In this document: positions 1-9,964 of the stretch, in pieces
Position numbering within the stretch: the first letter of the stretch is position 1
How the letters are laid out: the number at the start of each line of letters is the position of its first letter
Translations under genes and position numbers: made by a program
From: Roseovarius dicentrarchi
GTDB taxonomy: Bacteria > Pseudomonadota > Alphaproteobacteria > Rhodobacterales > Rhodobacteraceae
Direction of reading: 5' to 3'
Length of the DNA: 64,000 nt
NCBI RefSeq assembly: GCF_003316635.1
Contig: NZ_QNQP01000003.1
Span: forward strand, 168,011-232,010
Notes under the pieces: generated by a model
Database searches by the model: none
What the model saw: only the letters and a program-made list of their open reading frames with translations
Told to the model about the DNA's origin: nothing

Positions 1-1145
<1,145 letters not shown>

Positions 1146-1167
1146 ATGCGCCCGCTTGATCGGGGGA

Positions 1168-1980
1168 TTATCCGGTCTTTTTCGGCTCCACATTCACCTG
1201 ATGCGGGAAGGGGATGGAAATGCCCTGGGCGTCGAAATCTTCCTTGATGGCTTTGGTCAGCTCAAACTTCACGTTCCAGAAATCATCGGTCGAGGTCCAC
1301 AGCCGGGCTGTTATGTCGACCGAGCTGTCGCCAAGGTTTGTCACCCGCGCCCATGGTTCGGGCTCGCTCATCACGCGGTCATCGGCGCGGGCATTGTCCA
1401 GAATGATCTGCATCGCAGTATCGGCGCTGTCCGCGTAGTCGATGCCGAACACCAGATCCAACCGGCGCGTGTCATGGGCCGAATAATTCGTGATGATCGA
1501 TCCCCACGCCTGCCCGTTCGGCACGATGATCTGCACGTTTTGCGGTGTCGTCAGTTCGGTAAAGAACAGCGCGATTTCTGTCACCGTGCCGCTGGTGCCA
1601 CTGATGTCGACATATTGGCCCAGACGATACGGGCGGAAAACCACCAGCATGATACCGGCGGCCAGATCCGCCAAGGTCCCCTGCAAGGCAAGGCCGATCG
1701 CCAGCGTTGCCGCACCCAGAACGGCAACCACGCTGGTTGCCTCGATGCCGAACAGGTTCAGCACCGCCAGCAGCACCATGATGCGGATCGCCCATGTCGC
1801 GACGGTCGCGGCGAAATTTCCCAGCGTCTTGTCGATACGCTTGTGTTTGTTGACCTGCTTGCGCACGAAACTGCCGACAAACCCTGCCATCGTCCAGCCG
1901 ACGACCAGCACCAGCAGCGCCTTGACTGTGGCAATGACCAGCGGCGTGTAGGCGCCCAATTCGTCGATTACGTTCTCCAT
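1168..1980 (-). CDS. mscS: Small-conductance mechanosensitive channel, MscS family
   Basis: A 270-aa inner-membrane channel that opens under membrane tension to release solutes during hypo-osmotic shock. Two N-terminal hydrophobic segments (about residues 12-35 and 60-85) are followed by the Gly/Ala-rich pore helix at about 88-118 (GAATLAIGLALQG ... FRPY). The beta domain has the family hallmark IIVPNG, and the C-terminal alpha/beta domain ends with GISIPFPHQ. The length is close to E. coli MscS (286 aa). It sits just downstream of mscL on the same strand, but a terminator-like hairpin lies between them, so the two may be independent transcripts. Confidence 0.95.
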   Translation of the reverse strand: MENVIDELGAYTPLVIATVKALLVLVVGWTMAGFVGSFVRKQVNKHKRIDKTLGNFAATVATWAIRIMVLLAVLNLFGIEATSVVAVLGAATLAIGLALQGTLADLAAGIMLVVFRPYRLGQYVDISGTSGTVTEIALFFTELTTPQNVQIIVPNGQAWGSIITNYSAHDTRRLDLVFGIDYADSADTAMQIILDNARADDRVMSEPEPWARVTNLGDSSVDITARLWTSTDDFWNVKFELTKAIKEDFDAQGISIPFPHQVNVEPKKTG

Positions 1981-2043
1981 ATACGTCCTCTAAGCGGCAA
2001 AAGTTAATTTCAGGTTGCCGCGCGTATAACGGGCCTTTGCCAC

Positions 2044-2074
2044 AGAAAAAAGGCCCCGGAGGGACCGGAGCCTT
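2044..2074 (-). terminator. Rho-independent terminator downstream of mscL
   Basis: On the minus strand a 10-bp GC-rich stem with one mismatch (arms 2065-2074 and 2050-2059, 5-nt loop) is followed directly by a run of T. It lies between the mscL stop at 2100 and the mscS start at 1980, so it should end the mscL transcript. Confidence 0.75.
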
Positions 2075-2099
2075 TGAATGGCAGCACAGTGCGGCGCGA

Positions 2100-2531
2100 T
2101 CAGCGGTGCGTGAGGGCGTCGCGGATTTCGATCAGGATGTCCTTTTCGGACGGGCCGGTATGCACTTCGGGCGCTACCTCGTCCGGCTTTTCCGCCAGCG
2201 ATTTCACCTTGTTGACGTAGCGCACCAGCATGAAGACGACGAAGGCGATGATGAAGAAATTGATCACAGCCATCAGAAAAGACCCGTAGGCAAAGACGGA
2301 TGCGCCCGCTTCGCGCGCCTGCTCCAGCGACGCGCCGGGCGGGACATCGCCGGCCAGCACGGCGTAGTTGTTGGTGAAATCTATGCCGCCGGTAAACAAC
2401 CCGATGATTGGGTTGATCAAATCACCGACCAGCGATGTCACGATCGCGGTAAACGCCGCACCGATGATGATACCGACGGCCATGTCCATGACATTGCCCT
2501 TGGCGATGAAGTCCTTGAATTCATTCAGCAT
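2100..2531 (-). CDS. mscL: Large-conductance mechanosensitive channel MscL
   Basis: A 143-aa homopentameric tension-gated channel of the inner membrane, the emergency valve against hypo-osmotic lysis. The N-terminus reads [20 protein letters not shown], the conserved amphipathic helix and the start of TM1. TM1 continues as [11 protein letters not shown] with the gate region, then comes a periplasmic loop, and TM2 is [20 protein letters not shown] charged cytoplasmic helix ends in [10 protein letters not shown]. Length (E. coli 136 aa) and topology are intact. Confidence 0.98.
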   Translation of the reverse strand: MLNEFKDFIAKGNVMDMAVGIIIGAAFTAIVTSLVGDLINPIIGLFTGGIDFTNNYAVLAGDVPPGASLEQAREAGASVFAYGSFLMAVINFFIIAFVVFMLVRYVNKVKSLAEKPDEVAPEVHTGPSEKDILIEIRDALTHR

Positions 2532-2567
2532 TATCCGCGTTCCGACTTGGATTGACAGGGGGGTATA

Positions 2568-3014
2568 TCAGGCTGGCAAAGTGCCGTTGAGTACGTAACG
2601 CAGCATGTCTACCACCTGCTGCGGCGTCCGCGCGACGGCCTGCGCGGCGGCGTCGACTTCTTTCAGCGCATGGTCATGTTCGGCCGGTTGCAGGATGATC
2701 AGCGACGTCCCCAGCGCGGCGGCATAGCCCGCATCAAATGCCGCGTTCCACTGCTTGTACTTGTCACCGAAGCGGACAACGACGATGTCGGCCTCCTCGA
2801 TCATCTGGCGGGTGCGGATCGCGTTCAGCTTGGCGCCTTTGTGGTCGTGCCAGAACTTGTCCGGCTCTTGCCCCAGGATGGCAACGCCGCAATCGTCGCT
2901 GGCGGCGTGATCGGTGACCGGAGCCGTAAACGTGACATCCAGATCCCTGGCGCCCTGTTCGATCTGGTCGCGCCAGTCGGTGTGAATTTCGCCGCTCAGA
3001 TAAACGTTCAGCAT
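2568..3014 (-). CDS. ytoQ: YtoQ-family protein (nucleoside 2-deoxyribosyltransferase-like fold)
   Basis: A 148-aa soluble protein matching the YtoQ family by its start (LNVYLSGEIHTDWR), the central H-D-H-K-G-A-K-L-N segment and the WNAAFDAGYAAALG segment. The family has a nucleoside-deoxyribosyltransferase-like Rossmann fold. No reaction is established that I can state with confidence. The gene is 14 bases downstream of the pheT stop in transcription order (pheT ends at 3029), so it is probably the last gene of the pheS-pheT transcript. An AAAGGAGAA ribosome-binding site precedes its ATG. Confidence 0.85.
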   Translation of the reverse strand: MLNVYLSGEIHTDWRDQIEQGARDLDVTFTAPVTDHAASDDCGVAILGQEPDKFWHDHKGAKLNAIRTRQMIEEADIVVVRFGDKYKQWNAAFDAGYAAALGTSLIILQPAEHDHALKEVDAAAQAVARTPQQVVDMLRYVLNGTLPA

Positions 3015-3028
3015 GGGGTTCTCCTTTG

Positions 3029-5440
3029 TTAGCCGCGCAGAGCGCCGCCGGTCGCCTTGGCAACCTTTTCGACGATCTTGGCCGCGACCGCCTCGATTTC
3101 CTTGTCTTTCAGTGTTGCGCCGGTCGGCTGCAGCCGCACGGTGACGGCCAGTGATTTCTTACCCTCGCCCAGGCTGCCGCCGATGAACTGGTCAAAGACG
3201 CGCACATCCTCGATCAGGGTTTTGTCGGCGCCAAGCGCCGCATTGACCAAGGTCAGCGCCTCGACCTCTGCATCGACGACAAAGGCAAAGTCACGCTCCA
3301 CCGCCTGCAGATCGCGGATCTGCGCCGCGCCGCGATTGGCGGTGACGTTGCGCGGCAGCGGAATTTCGGCAGGCGCGAGCGTGAAGGCAAAGGCGCTGCC
3401 CTTGACGCCCATCGCGCGCAAGGTTTTGGGGTGCAATTCGCCGAATACGCCCAGCACCTTTTTCGGCCCCAGGCAGATCATGCCGTGACGGCCCGGATGC
3501 CACCAACCTGCCGCGCCGCGCAGAATCTGCACCTTGGCGGGTGCGCCGATGGCCGACAGGATCGCTTCGGCATCGGCCTTGGCATCATAGAGGTCGATGG
3601 AGCGGTCCGAGCCATGCACATCCTTCGGCCCGGTCCGCCCCATCAGGAGGCCCGCCACCTGCAAATGCTGCTCGCCCGGCTCGCCGCCGTGGAAGGCGTG
3701 GCCGACCTCAAAGAGGGCCATATCGGAAATGCCGCGCGCCTGATTGCGCGCCGCCGCCTGCAACAGTCCCGGCAGCAGGGCGGGGCGCATATGGCTCATC
3801 TCGCGGCTGATCGGGTTGGCCAGCATCGTGGCGTCATCGCCGCCGCCGAACAGGGTGGCGCTGGCATGGTCAATGAAGCTGTAGGTGACGCATTCGTTGT
3901 ACCCCAGCATCGCCGCAGTGCGCCGCGCGATCTGCTCGCGTTTCTGCATCGGTGACAGGATCGGCGCGGGCACACCGGCCTGCGCGCGGGGCAGGGGGCG
4001 GCCGACCAGCTTGGTCAGGGACGCGATGCGCGCCACTTCTTCGACCAGATCCGCCTCGCCCCGGACATCGGGGCGCCAGCTGGGCACGGTGGCCATGTCA
4101 CCGTCGAGGCGGAAGCCGAGGGCGGTCAGCGTCTGGCGCTGTTCGGATTCGGGGATCTCCATGCCGACCAGCGATTGCACCTTGGCCGGGATCAGCCGGT
4201 AAGCGCGGCGCGTGTCCGGCACGCGGCCGACTTGCACGAGGTTCGACGGGGTGCCGCCGCACAGATCCATGATCATCTGCGTGGCGAGGTCCACGGCCTC
4301 CATGTTGAAAGCCGGGTCGATCCCGCGCTCGTTGCGATAGCGCGCGTCGGAGTTGATTTTCAGCGCGCGGCCCGTGCTGGCGATCTGGACATGGTCCCAG
4401 ACAGCCGCCTCAAGGAACACATCGGTCGTCTCGGCGGTGCAGCCGGTTGCCAGCCCGCCCATGATGCCGCCGATGCTCTCGATGCCATTGTCATCGGAAA
4501 TCACCACCTGACCGGCTTGAAACGTATACTCCTTCTCATCCAGCCCGGTCAGCGTCTCGCCGCCCTTTGTGCGGTGGATGCGCAGATCGCCCTGCACCTT
4601 GCCTGCGTCGAACACATGCAGCGGGCGGTTGCGGTCAAACGTGAAAAAGTTGGTGATATCCACCAGCGCCGAGCGCGGGCGCAGCCCGATGGCGCGCAGG
4701 CGGTCCTGAAGCCATTCGGGGCTGGGGCCGTTCGTGACGCCGCGAATGAGCCGCCCGGCGAACACCTCGCAGCCGTTTTGTGCCGTGTCCGCGTCGATGG
4801 TGACGTTGATCGGGCAGGGAAACTGGCCCTCGATATGGGCGGTTGGCGCGTCCTTCAGCGTGCCGAGGCCGCGTGCCGCCAGATCGCGGGCGATGCCGCG
4901 CACGCCCAGCGCATCGGGACGGTTCGGGGTGATGGCGATCTCGATTACCGGGTCCACCTTGGCAGGATCATTCTGCGCCAGCCAGTCGATATAGCGCGCG
5001 CCGACGTCGGCCCCGATTGACTCTGGTGGCAGCTCGATGATGCCGTCATGTTCGTCCGACAGCTCCATCTCGCGCTCCGAGCACATCATGCCGTAGCTCT
5101 CGATCCCGCGAATCTTGCCCACGCCGATGGTGGTGTCGATGCCCGGCACATAAACGCCCGGCTTGGCAACAACCACGGTGATCCCCTCGCGCGCGTTGGG
5201 CGCGCCGCAGATGATCTGAAGCTCGCCCTCGCCGGTGGCCACCGTGCACACGCGCAGACGGTCGGCATCGGGGTGCGGTTCGGCATGCGTTACCTTGCCA
5301 AGCGTGAAGTCAGCCAGCCGTGCGGCGGGGTTGGTGACGCCCTCGACCTCAAGGCCCAGATCGGTCAGCGCATAGGTGATCTCATCGACAGATGCGTTCG
5401 TGTCGAGATGGTCTTTGAGCCAGGAAAGCGTGAATTTCAT
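3029..5440 (-). CDS. pheT: Phenylalanine--tRNA ligase beta subunit
   Basis: An 803-aa beta subunit of the alpha2-beta2 PheRS, which charges tRNA-Phe in the cytoplasm. The N-terminus MKFTLSWLKDHLDTNAS is characteristic. A tRNA-binding (EMAP/Myf-like) domain occupies about residues 40-150, followed by the B3/B4 editing domain, the B5 domain, the catalytic-like core around 480-680, and a C-terminal ferredoxin-fold anticodon-binding domain (about 710-803). The length is normal. It is unusually separated from pheS by about 650 bases holding a spacer repeat and a small membrane ORF. Confidence 0.98.
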   Translation of the reverse strand: MKFTLSWLKDHLDTNASVDEITYALTDLGLEVEGVTNPAARLADFTLGKVTHAEPHPDADRLRVCTVATGEGELQIICGAPNAREGITVVVAKPGVYVPGIDTTIGVGKIRGIESYGMMCSEREMELSDEHDGIIELPPESIGADVGARYIDWLAQNDPAKVDPVIEIAITPNRPDALGVRGIARDLAARGLGTLKDAPTAHIEGQFPCPINVTIDADTAQNGCEVFAGRLIRGVTNGPSPEWLQDRLRAIGLRPRSALVDITNFFTFDRNRPLHVFDAGKVQGDLRIHRTKGGETLTGLDEKEYTFQAGQVVISDDNGIESIGGIMGGLATGCTAETTDVFLEAAVWDHVQIASTGRALKINSDARYRNERGIDPAFNMEAVDLATQMIMDLCGGTPSNLVQVGRVPDTRRAYRLIPAKVQSLVGMEIPESEQRQTLTALGFRLDGDMATVPSWRPDVRGEADLVEEVARIASLTKLVGRPLPRAQAGVPAPILSPMQKREQIARRTAAMLGYNECVTYSFIDHASATLFGGGDDATMLANPISREMSHMRPALLPGLLQAAARNQARGISDMALFEVGHAFHGGEPGEQHLQVAGLLMGRTGPKDVHGSDRSIDLYDAKADAEAILSAIGAPAKVQILRGAAGWWHPGRHGMICLGPKKVLGVFGELHPKTLRAMGVKGSAFAFTLAPAEIPLPRNVTANRGAAQIRDLQAVERDFAFVVDAEVEALTLVNAALGADKTLIEDVRVFDQFIGGSLGEGKKSLAVTVRLQPTGATLKDKEIEAVAAKIVEKVAKATGGALRG

Positions 5441-5741
5441 GTGCCGTCATCCGCAGGTCATTATGGGTTGGCCTTCGCATACCGCAGAAGGCGCGGCGGG
5501 GGAAGGGCGCAGGCGGCGGTGCAAGGCGCCCCTTCGTCCGGAATCAAGGCGAAGCCGCCGGACGAGCGCCTGCCCGTTCCGGCGGGCTGGCGCTTTGGAT
5601 GCGTAGCGCGCCGCTGATGGGGTGGAGGGCCTTGGCAGGCATAAAGCGCGCCTCATGAGCGTTGCAGCGCCACCCCACGGGCAGGCGCTCGCCCGGCTTG
5701 GGTCTGGCAAAGATGTTCTTCGTGTCAGGAGAGGGTGAAGC
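5441..5741. other. 301-base spacer between pheT and the small membrane ORF
   Basis: No convincing gene was found here. A 101-codon minus-strand frame is open but is Arg/Pro/Ala-rich with no recognisable start context, as expected of random GC-rich sequence. The notable content is the inverted repeat listed separately. Confidence 0.6.
5563..5691. repeat. Perfect 15-bp inverted repeat with nested 7-bp repeat
   Basis: CGAGCGCCTGCCCGT at 5563-5577 recurs as its exact reverse complement at 5677-5691. A second inner pair, GGGGTGG at 5619-5625 and CCACCCC at 5670-5676, is nested inside. The right arms are contiguous while the left arms are 41 bases apart, so a transcript could fold into a long imperfect cruciform or hairpin. 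No coding function is apparent. It could be a terminator, an RNA element or the scar of a mobile repeat. Confidence 0.7.
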
Positions 5742-6092
5742 TCATCTGTCATTTCTCCAAAAATAGATGCGACGAATGGCCCAATCGAACGCCCTCTCGA
5801 TCCTCTTCCAAAAGAGAGCGATTAGGCCGACGATCACTAGAAGCGGCCAAATAATCCAAACAAGCGTGCCAGCAATGAATGTTCCCGAAATATAGCCAGC
5901 GGATCCAGTAAGGATCATTGCGCCAGAGCTATGGGCTACTGCGGAGATGCCAAAGACCTGTCCAAGAACCGACATTGCGCCAGCAGCACCCAGACTGGTT
6001 CCAGCAACTGTCTTGCGGTTCCACAGTCGCTTTTTTGGACTCCATTCAAAATTTGCAATGCGTGCTAGCCCAGAAGTAATAATCTTACTCAC
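5742..6092 (-). CDS. Small hydrophobic membrane protein of unknown function between pheS and pheT
   Basis: A 116-aa protein whose ATG at 6090-6092 overlaps the pheS stop by 4 bases (ATGA), implying translational coupling. An N-terminal basic stretch with K-K-R-L-W is followed by a weakly hydrophobic Gly/Ala segment (about 33-53) and a strong transmembrane stretch (about 63-93, with [19 protein letters not shown]). The C-terminus is basic and aromatic. I do not recognise the family. Its base composition is visibly lower in GC (roughly half) than the flanking pheS and pheT genes, which suggests acquisition. The layout with two helices and basic ends would fit a small membrane-inserted effector, but no function is claimed. 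Confidence 0.7.
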   Translation of the reverse strand: MSKIITSGLARIANFEWSPKKRLWNRKTVAGTSLGAAGAMSVLGQVFGISAVAHSSGAMILTGSAGYISGTFIAGTLVWIIWPLLVIVGLIALFWKRIERAFDWAIRRIYFWRNDR

Positions 6093-7162
6093 CGACTCAA
6101 CCCACCCCGCAACGTCGGCACATCCAGTGCAGCAAACCCATAATGCCGCAGCCAGCGCAGATCTGAATCAAAAAACGCCCGCAAATCCGGGATGCCATAT
6201 TTCAGCATCGCGATCCGGTCGATGCCCATGCCGAAGGCAAAGCCCTGCCATTCGGTCGGGTCGATGTTGCTGGCCTCCAACACCTTCGGATGCACCATGC
6301 CGGACCCCAGGATCTCCAGCCAGTCATCCCCCTCGCCCACTTTCAATGTGCCGCCCTCCCATGAGCAGCGGATGTCGACCTCGGCGGACGGTTCGGTGAA
6401 CGGGAAGTGCGAGGCTCGGAAGCGTAGCTCGACATCGTCGACCTCGAAGAACGCCTTGACGAATTCCTCCAGCACCCATTTCAGGTTTGCCATCGAGATG
6501 TCCTTGTCGATGGCCAGCCCCTCGACCTGGTGGAACATCGGCGTGTGGGTCATGTCGTAATCGGCGCGGTAGACGCGGCCCGGCGCGATGATGCGGATCG
6601 GCGCGCCCTGTTCCTGCATCGTGCGGATCTGCACGGGGCTGGTATGGGTGCGCAGGACGTGCGGCGGGCGCTCGTCGCCCTCGCCGCGATGGGTGTAGAA
6701 CGTGTCCATTTCCGCCCGCGCGGGGTGGTGGCCGGGGATGTTCAGCGCGTCGAAATTGTACCAGTCGCTTTCGACCTGCGGCCCTTCGGCGACGGCAAAG
6801 CCCATGTCGGCAAAGATCGCGGTCACTTCCTCGGTCACCTGGCTGATCGGGTGGATGGTGCCCTGGCGCCGCGCGCGCACCGGCAGCGTGACGTCCAGCC
6901 ACTCGCCGCGCAGACGTTCGTCCAGCGCGGCATCGGCCAGCGCCTCTTTCTTGGCGGCCAGCGCGCTGGTGATCTCGTCCTTCAGCGCGTTCAGTTTCGG
7001 CCCGGCCTCCTGCCGCTGCTCGGGCGTCATCTTGCCCAGTTCGCGCATTTTCAGGCTGATCTCGCCCTTTTTGCCGATGGCCTGCACGCGCAGATCCTCC
7101 AGCGTGGCCTCGGCCGTGGCGCCCGCTATGAGGCTGATGTATTTATCGCGCAGATCGTCCAT
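6089..7162 (-). CDS. pheS: Phenylalanine--tRNA ligase alpha subunit
   Basis: A 357-aa catalytic subunit of PheRS, a class II synthetase. The N-terminal coiled-coil arm that contacts tRNA spans about residues 1-90. Class II motif 2 is seen as [21 protein letters not shown] and motif 3 as [19 protein letters not shown]. The substrate-binding F-x-E-x-D-D region follows. Length and motifs are complete. It is transcribed toward pheT. Confidence 0.98.
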   Translation of the reverse strand: MDDLRDKYISLIAGATAEATLEDLRVQAIGKKGEISLKMRELGKMTPEQRQEAGPKLNALKDEITSALAAKKEALADAALDERLRGEWLDVTLPVRARRQGTIHPISQVTEEVTAIFADMGFAVAEGPQVESDWYNFDALNIPGHHPARAEMDTFYTHRGEGDERPPHVLRTHTSPVQIRTMQEQGAPIRIIAPGRVYRADYDMTHTPMFHQVEGLAIDKDISMANLKWVLEEFVKAFFEVDDVELRFRASHFPFTEPSAEVDIRCSWEGGTLKVGEGDDWLEILGSGMVHPKVLEASNIDPTEWQGFAFGMGIDRIAMLKYGIPDLRAFFDSDLRWLRHYGFAALDVPTLRGGLSR

Positions 7163-7251
7163 GGGGGCATCCTCGGTCTGGTGTCAGCCTGCGAATTACC
7201 GCGCATCCCCCTTGCTTGCAAGCCTGCCGGCCCTCACGGCGCTGCGCAATG

Positions 7252-7281
7252 AAAAACGCCGCCCCCGAAGGTGCGGCGTTT
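7252..7281 (-). terminator. Rho-independent terminator after rpmE
   Basis: On the minus strand, AAACGCCGC (complement of 7273-7281) pairs with GCGGCGTTT (complement of 7254-7262) around a 10-nt loop and is followed by further T. It lies 24 bases past the rpmE stop, closing the ribosomal-protein cluster before pheS. Confidence 0.8.
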
Positions 7282-7305
7282 GTCTGATCCAAAAGGCGCG
7301 CTGGC

Positions 7306-7527
7306 TCAGAAGCCGAGGCCTTCGTATTTTTTCTTGAACTTGGACACGCGGCCGCCGGAATCCATCAGGCGCCCGGTGGCGCCGGTCCAGGCGGGGTGCA
7401 CGCTGGGGTCGATGTCCAGCGACAGCTGATCGCCTTCCTTGCCGTAGGTCGAGCGCATCTTGAGGATCGTGCCGTCGGTCATCTTGACGTCGATCTCGTG
7501 ATAATCGGGGTGGATGTCTTTTTTCAT
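7306..7527 (-). CDS. rpmE: 50S ribosomal protein L31 (zinc-independent form)
   Basis: A 73-aa L31, recognised from [12 protein letters not shown] at the start and the HPAWTG and FKKKYEGL segments near the end. The zinc-binding C-x-x-C pairs of the C+ form are absent (there is no cysteine), so this is the C-minus type usual in alphaproteobacteria. It lies 11 bases after rplS and is followed by a terminator. Confidence 0.96.
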   Translation of the reverse strand: MKKDIHPDYHEIDVKMTDGTILKMRSTYGKEGDQLSLDIDPSVHPAWTGATGRLMDSGGRVSKFKKKYEGLGF

Positions 7528-7538
7528 CGGTCCGCTCC

Positions 7539-7913
7539 TCAGGCTTTCTTGGGCTTATAGGTGCTGTCTTCGGCGATACGGGCCGATTTACCGCGGCGCG
7601 AGCGCAGGTAATACAGCTTGGCACGGCGGACGCGGCCACGGCGCACGACCTCGATGCTGTCGATGTTGGTCGAATAGAGCGGGAACATACGCTCCACGCC
7701 TTCGCCGAACGAAATCTTGCGAACGGTGAACGATCCGGCAATGCCTGCGCCGTTCTTGCGGCTGATGCAGACGCCTTCAAAGTTCTGCACGCGGGTGCGC
7801 GTACCTTCCGTCACCTTGAAGCCGACGCGAATGGTGTCGCCGGCCTTGAAATCCGGAATGTCCTTGCCGAGTTCGGCAATCTGTTCCGCTTCGATCTGAG
7901 CGATTAGGTTCAT
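7539..7913 (-). CDS. rplS: 50S ribosomal protein L19
   Basis: A 124-aa L19 located at the 30S-50S interface. Conserved blocks are [16 protein letters not shown], the central FEGVCISR and the basic C-terminal [23 protein letters not shown]. The length is normal, with a short Lys-rich tail. It is the typical neighbour downstream of trmD, here separated from it by 290 bases, so it may have its own promoter. Confidence 0.98.
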   Translation of the reverse strand: MNLIAQIEAEQIAELGKDIPDFKAGDTIRVGFKVTEGTRTRVQNFEGVCISRKNGAGIAGSFTVRKISFGEGVERMFPLYSTNIDSIEVVRRGRVRRAKLYYLRSRRGKSARIAEDSTYKPKKA

Positions 7914-8173
7914 CGCTGTTCTCCTGATTTGCTTGCGGTTTTTGTCCGCAAAGTGTTTTCGCGCCCAAGAGCTGGTGGTCTTTAACCGGATCCCCCTGAC
8001 CAGATGTCAGAAGTCCGCCCCAGATCGGATCGTCCTTTTTCTACGCTATGCCTCGGGCGCGCCTGTCACGGATGCAAAGATCACCCGGCAATGTGGCATG
8101 CCTTATGGCGCCCGACTCGGCAATGCCGGGGCGGGATGCGCGGGATTTAGGCCAGTTACGGAATTTATGCAAG

Positions 8174-8198
8174 GGCGGGGTGGCGATTGTGCCCCGCC
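8174..8198 (-). terminator. GC-rich hairpin downstream of trmD
   Basis: GGCGGGG (8174-8180) and CCCCGCC (8192-8198) form a 7-bp stem just after the trmD stop. No clear T-run follows on the minus strand, so this may be an RNA-stabilising or attenuating hairpin rather than a full terminator. The rest of the 290-base trmD-rplS spacer (7914-8203) shows no gene. Confidence 0.4.
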
Positions 8199-8203
8199 AT
8201 GCG

Positions 8204-8998
8204 CTACGGCCTGCGTTTGGCCCACAAATCGGGCCTGCGCTCTTGCGTGATGCGTTCGGCCTCGGCCTGTCGCCATTTGGCGATTTCGCCGTGGTTTCCC
8301 GACATCAGCACCGGCGGGATCGCGCGGCCCTGCCATTCGGCGGGGCGGGTATATTGCGGATGCTCCAACAGGCCGCTGGAGTGGCTTTCATCAACGGCGC
8401 TTTCGGCATTGCCCAGAATACCGGGGCGCAGGCGAACGGCGGCGTCGATCATCGCCTGCGCGGCAATTTCGCCCCCCGTCATCACGAAATCGCCCAAGGA
8501 TACCTCAATGGCGCCGTAATGTTCGATCACGCGTTCGTCCAACCCCTCGAACCGCCCGCAAATCAGGGTCATGCCGGGCGCTTCTGCCAGATCCTGCGCC
8601 ATCGCCTGATCGAAGGGCCGGCCGCGCGGGCTGAGGTAGATCAGCGGACTGCCCGGCGCCGACCGGGCCTGCGCGGCCTCAATGGCGGCGCCCATGACGT
8701 CGGCGCGCAGGACCATCCCGGCGCCGCCGCCGGCGGGCGTGTCATCGACGTTGCGATGCTTGCCGATGCCGAATGTGCGCAAATCGGTGGTGCCAAGCGA
8801 CCACAGCCCGTCCTTCAGCGCGCGGCCTGTCAGACTGTGGCCCAGTACGCCGGGGAATGCGTCGGGCAGGAGTGTAATGACCTGCACATGCCATGCGCGG
8901 GCCAGACGGTCGCCCCCGCCCATCAGGTCGCGCGGCTGCGCGCTGAGCGTGACGGATTTGCGGCCAAATGACCGGTTGGGGGCGTTTTGTTCTGACAT
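8204..8998 (-). CDS. trmD: tRNA (guanine-N1)-methyltransferase TrmD
   Basis: A 264-aa SPOUT-class methyltransferase that makes m1G37 in tRNAs and prevents +1 frameshifting. The core starts at about residue 36 (WHVQVITLLPDAFPG). The SAM-binding trefoil-knot motifs are present as LSPRGRPFDQ, LICGRFEGLDERV and SLGDFVMTGGEIA. About 35 residues precede the usual TrmD start. A GRKS motif and a P-R-D-L-M stretch in that extension recur in my memory of rhodobacterial TrmD, so the upstream ATG at 8998 is kept. An internal ATG before GGGDRL is the alternative. Confidence 0.96.
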   Translation of the reverse strand: MSEQNAPNRSFGRKSVTLSAQPRDLMGGGDRLARAWHVQVITLLPDAFPGVLGHSLTGRALKDGLWSLGTTDLRTFGIGKHRNVDDTPAGGGAGMVLRADVMGAAIEAAQARSAPGSPLIYLSPRGRPFDQAMAQDLAEAPGMTLICGRFEGLDERVIEHYGAIEVSLGDFVMTGGEIAAQAMIDAAVRLRPGILGNAESAVDESHSSGLLEHPQYTRPAEWQGRAIPPVLMSGNHGEIAKWRQAEAERITQERRPDLWAKRRP

Positions 8999-9059
8999 GC
9001 CGCGCTTCTAGCGCGAAATTCCAGCTGTATGACAGGCAAATTTGCGCAAGCTTGGCGTG

Positions 9060-9221
9060 TCAGGCGACCGCGACCACGCCAAGCAGCAACAGAACGAAGA
9101 AAATCAGCGCGATACCGATCAGGATCTTGGCGCCGGTCAGGGCCGCGCCGGACAGGCGGCCAAATCCCAGAACCGCGGCGATGGCCGCAATGGCCAGAAG
9201 TACAAGGATCCACTTGATCAT
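9060..9221 (-). CDS. DUF1328-family small membrane protein (YtjA-like)
   Basis: A 53-aa, almost wholly hydrophobic protein with two membrane segments (about 2-19 and 32-52) and a central G-F-G-R-L-S-G-A-A-L-T-G-A-K turn, the pattern of the DUF1328/YtjA family. The start is the ATG at 9219-9221, preceded on the minus strand by a purine-rich AGGATAAG. It lies between rimM and trmD on the same strand. The family function is unknown; small proteins of this type are often linked to envelope stress. Confidence 0.88.
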   Translation of the reverse strand: MIKWILVLLAIAAIAAVLGFGRLSGAALTGAKILIGIALIFFVLLLLGVVAVA

Positions 9222-9292
9222 GGGGCTTATCCTTTGATGTGGGTGCGGGCGCGTGATGCAACCGCCTGCAACGGATAACCCGCAAGCGGGCC

Positions 9293-9829
9293 TTAGGTTC
9301 CCGCAGCGTCACCTGCCGTAAACAGCCCCTCGGGCGGATCAGCCACAATGCGCCCGGCGCGCAGATCAACCGTCGGCACAGCGGCGCGGGTAAAGGGCAG
9401 CAGCACCGTTTCGGCGGTGCCCGGCACTGACACCTCCAGCAGGTCGGCGGCGCCGTGGTTCAGCACGGCGCGCACGACGCCCAGTGCGGCGCCGCCGGTA
9501 TCGACCACCTGCAATCCGACCAGATCGGCGTGGTAATATTCATCATCCGGCAGGCCGGGCAGAACGGCACGCGGCACGAACAGCTGAACACCGCGCAGGG
9601 CGTCGGCGTCCTCCTTGGTGTCGATACCGGTCAGGCGGGCGGTAAAGCCATTTTTGGTCTGGCCCGTCAAGATAACGTCGAAACGCCGCGCGCCGTCCTG
9701 CGTGGTCAGCGGGCCGTAGGCGGCGATATCCTCGGGGCTGGCGGCAAAGCTTTTCAGGCGCACTTCGCCGCGCACGCCGAATGATCCGGCGATTGCCCCG
9801 ATGCAGATTAGGTCGCTGTCTTGCGTCAT
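9293..9829 (-). CDS. rimM: Ribosome maturation factor RimM
   Basis: A 178-aa two-domain protein binding ribosomal protein S19 and needed for 30S head assembly. The N-terminal beta-barrel opens with [17 protein letters not shown]. The PRC-barrel domain starts at about residue 95 with [12 protein letters not shown]. The start is the ATG at 9827-9829, which overlaps the stop of the upstream 44-aa ORF by 4 bases, so a longer frame starting at 9940 is not used. The position between rpsP and trmD is canonical. Confidence 0.96.
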   Translation of the reverse strand: MTQDSDLICIGAIAGSFGVRGEVRLKSFAASPEDIAAYGPLTTQDGARRFDVILTGQTKNGFTARLTGIDTKEDADALRGVQLFVPRAVLPGLPDDEYYHADLVGLQVVDTGGAALGVVRAVLNHGAADLLEVSVPGTAETVLLPFTRAAVPTVDLRAGRIVADPPEGLFTAGDAAGT

Positions 9830-9960
9830 CGCGTTTCTCCCTTGCACAGGCCCTGAACGACCTGCCCGCCCGCCGCCGCGCAGCGTTCGGTATGTTGATG
9901 TGTGGCGTATCCCCAACCGGCAAGGAAAAGGACACCCCAAAAGACAAGTTTGCGCAACAT
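9826..9960 (-). CDS. 44-aa small membrane-anchored or secreted protein of unknown function
   Basis: A short ORF with an N-terminal K-R-containing start (MLRKLVF) and a single hydrophobic helix (about residues 5-19). After it comes a short polar tail with two cysteines (positions 27 and 39) and the stretch [15 protein letters not shown]. Its stop overlaps the rimM ATG by 4 bases (ATGA), arguing for real translation and coupling. The two cysteines after the helix could form a disulfide if the tail is periplasmic. I do not recognise the family. Confidence 0.6.
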   Translation of the reverse strand: MLRKLVFWGVLFLAGWGYATHQHTERCAAAGGQVVQGLCKGETR

Positions 9961-9964
9961 CTGC

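Noticed and set aside
5447..5752. 101-codon minus-strand frame between pheT and the 116-aa ORF
   Set aside because: Arg/Pro/Ser-rich composition with no ribosome-binding site; it crosses both arms of the inverted repeat and overlaps the end of the better-supported ORF.
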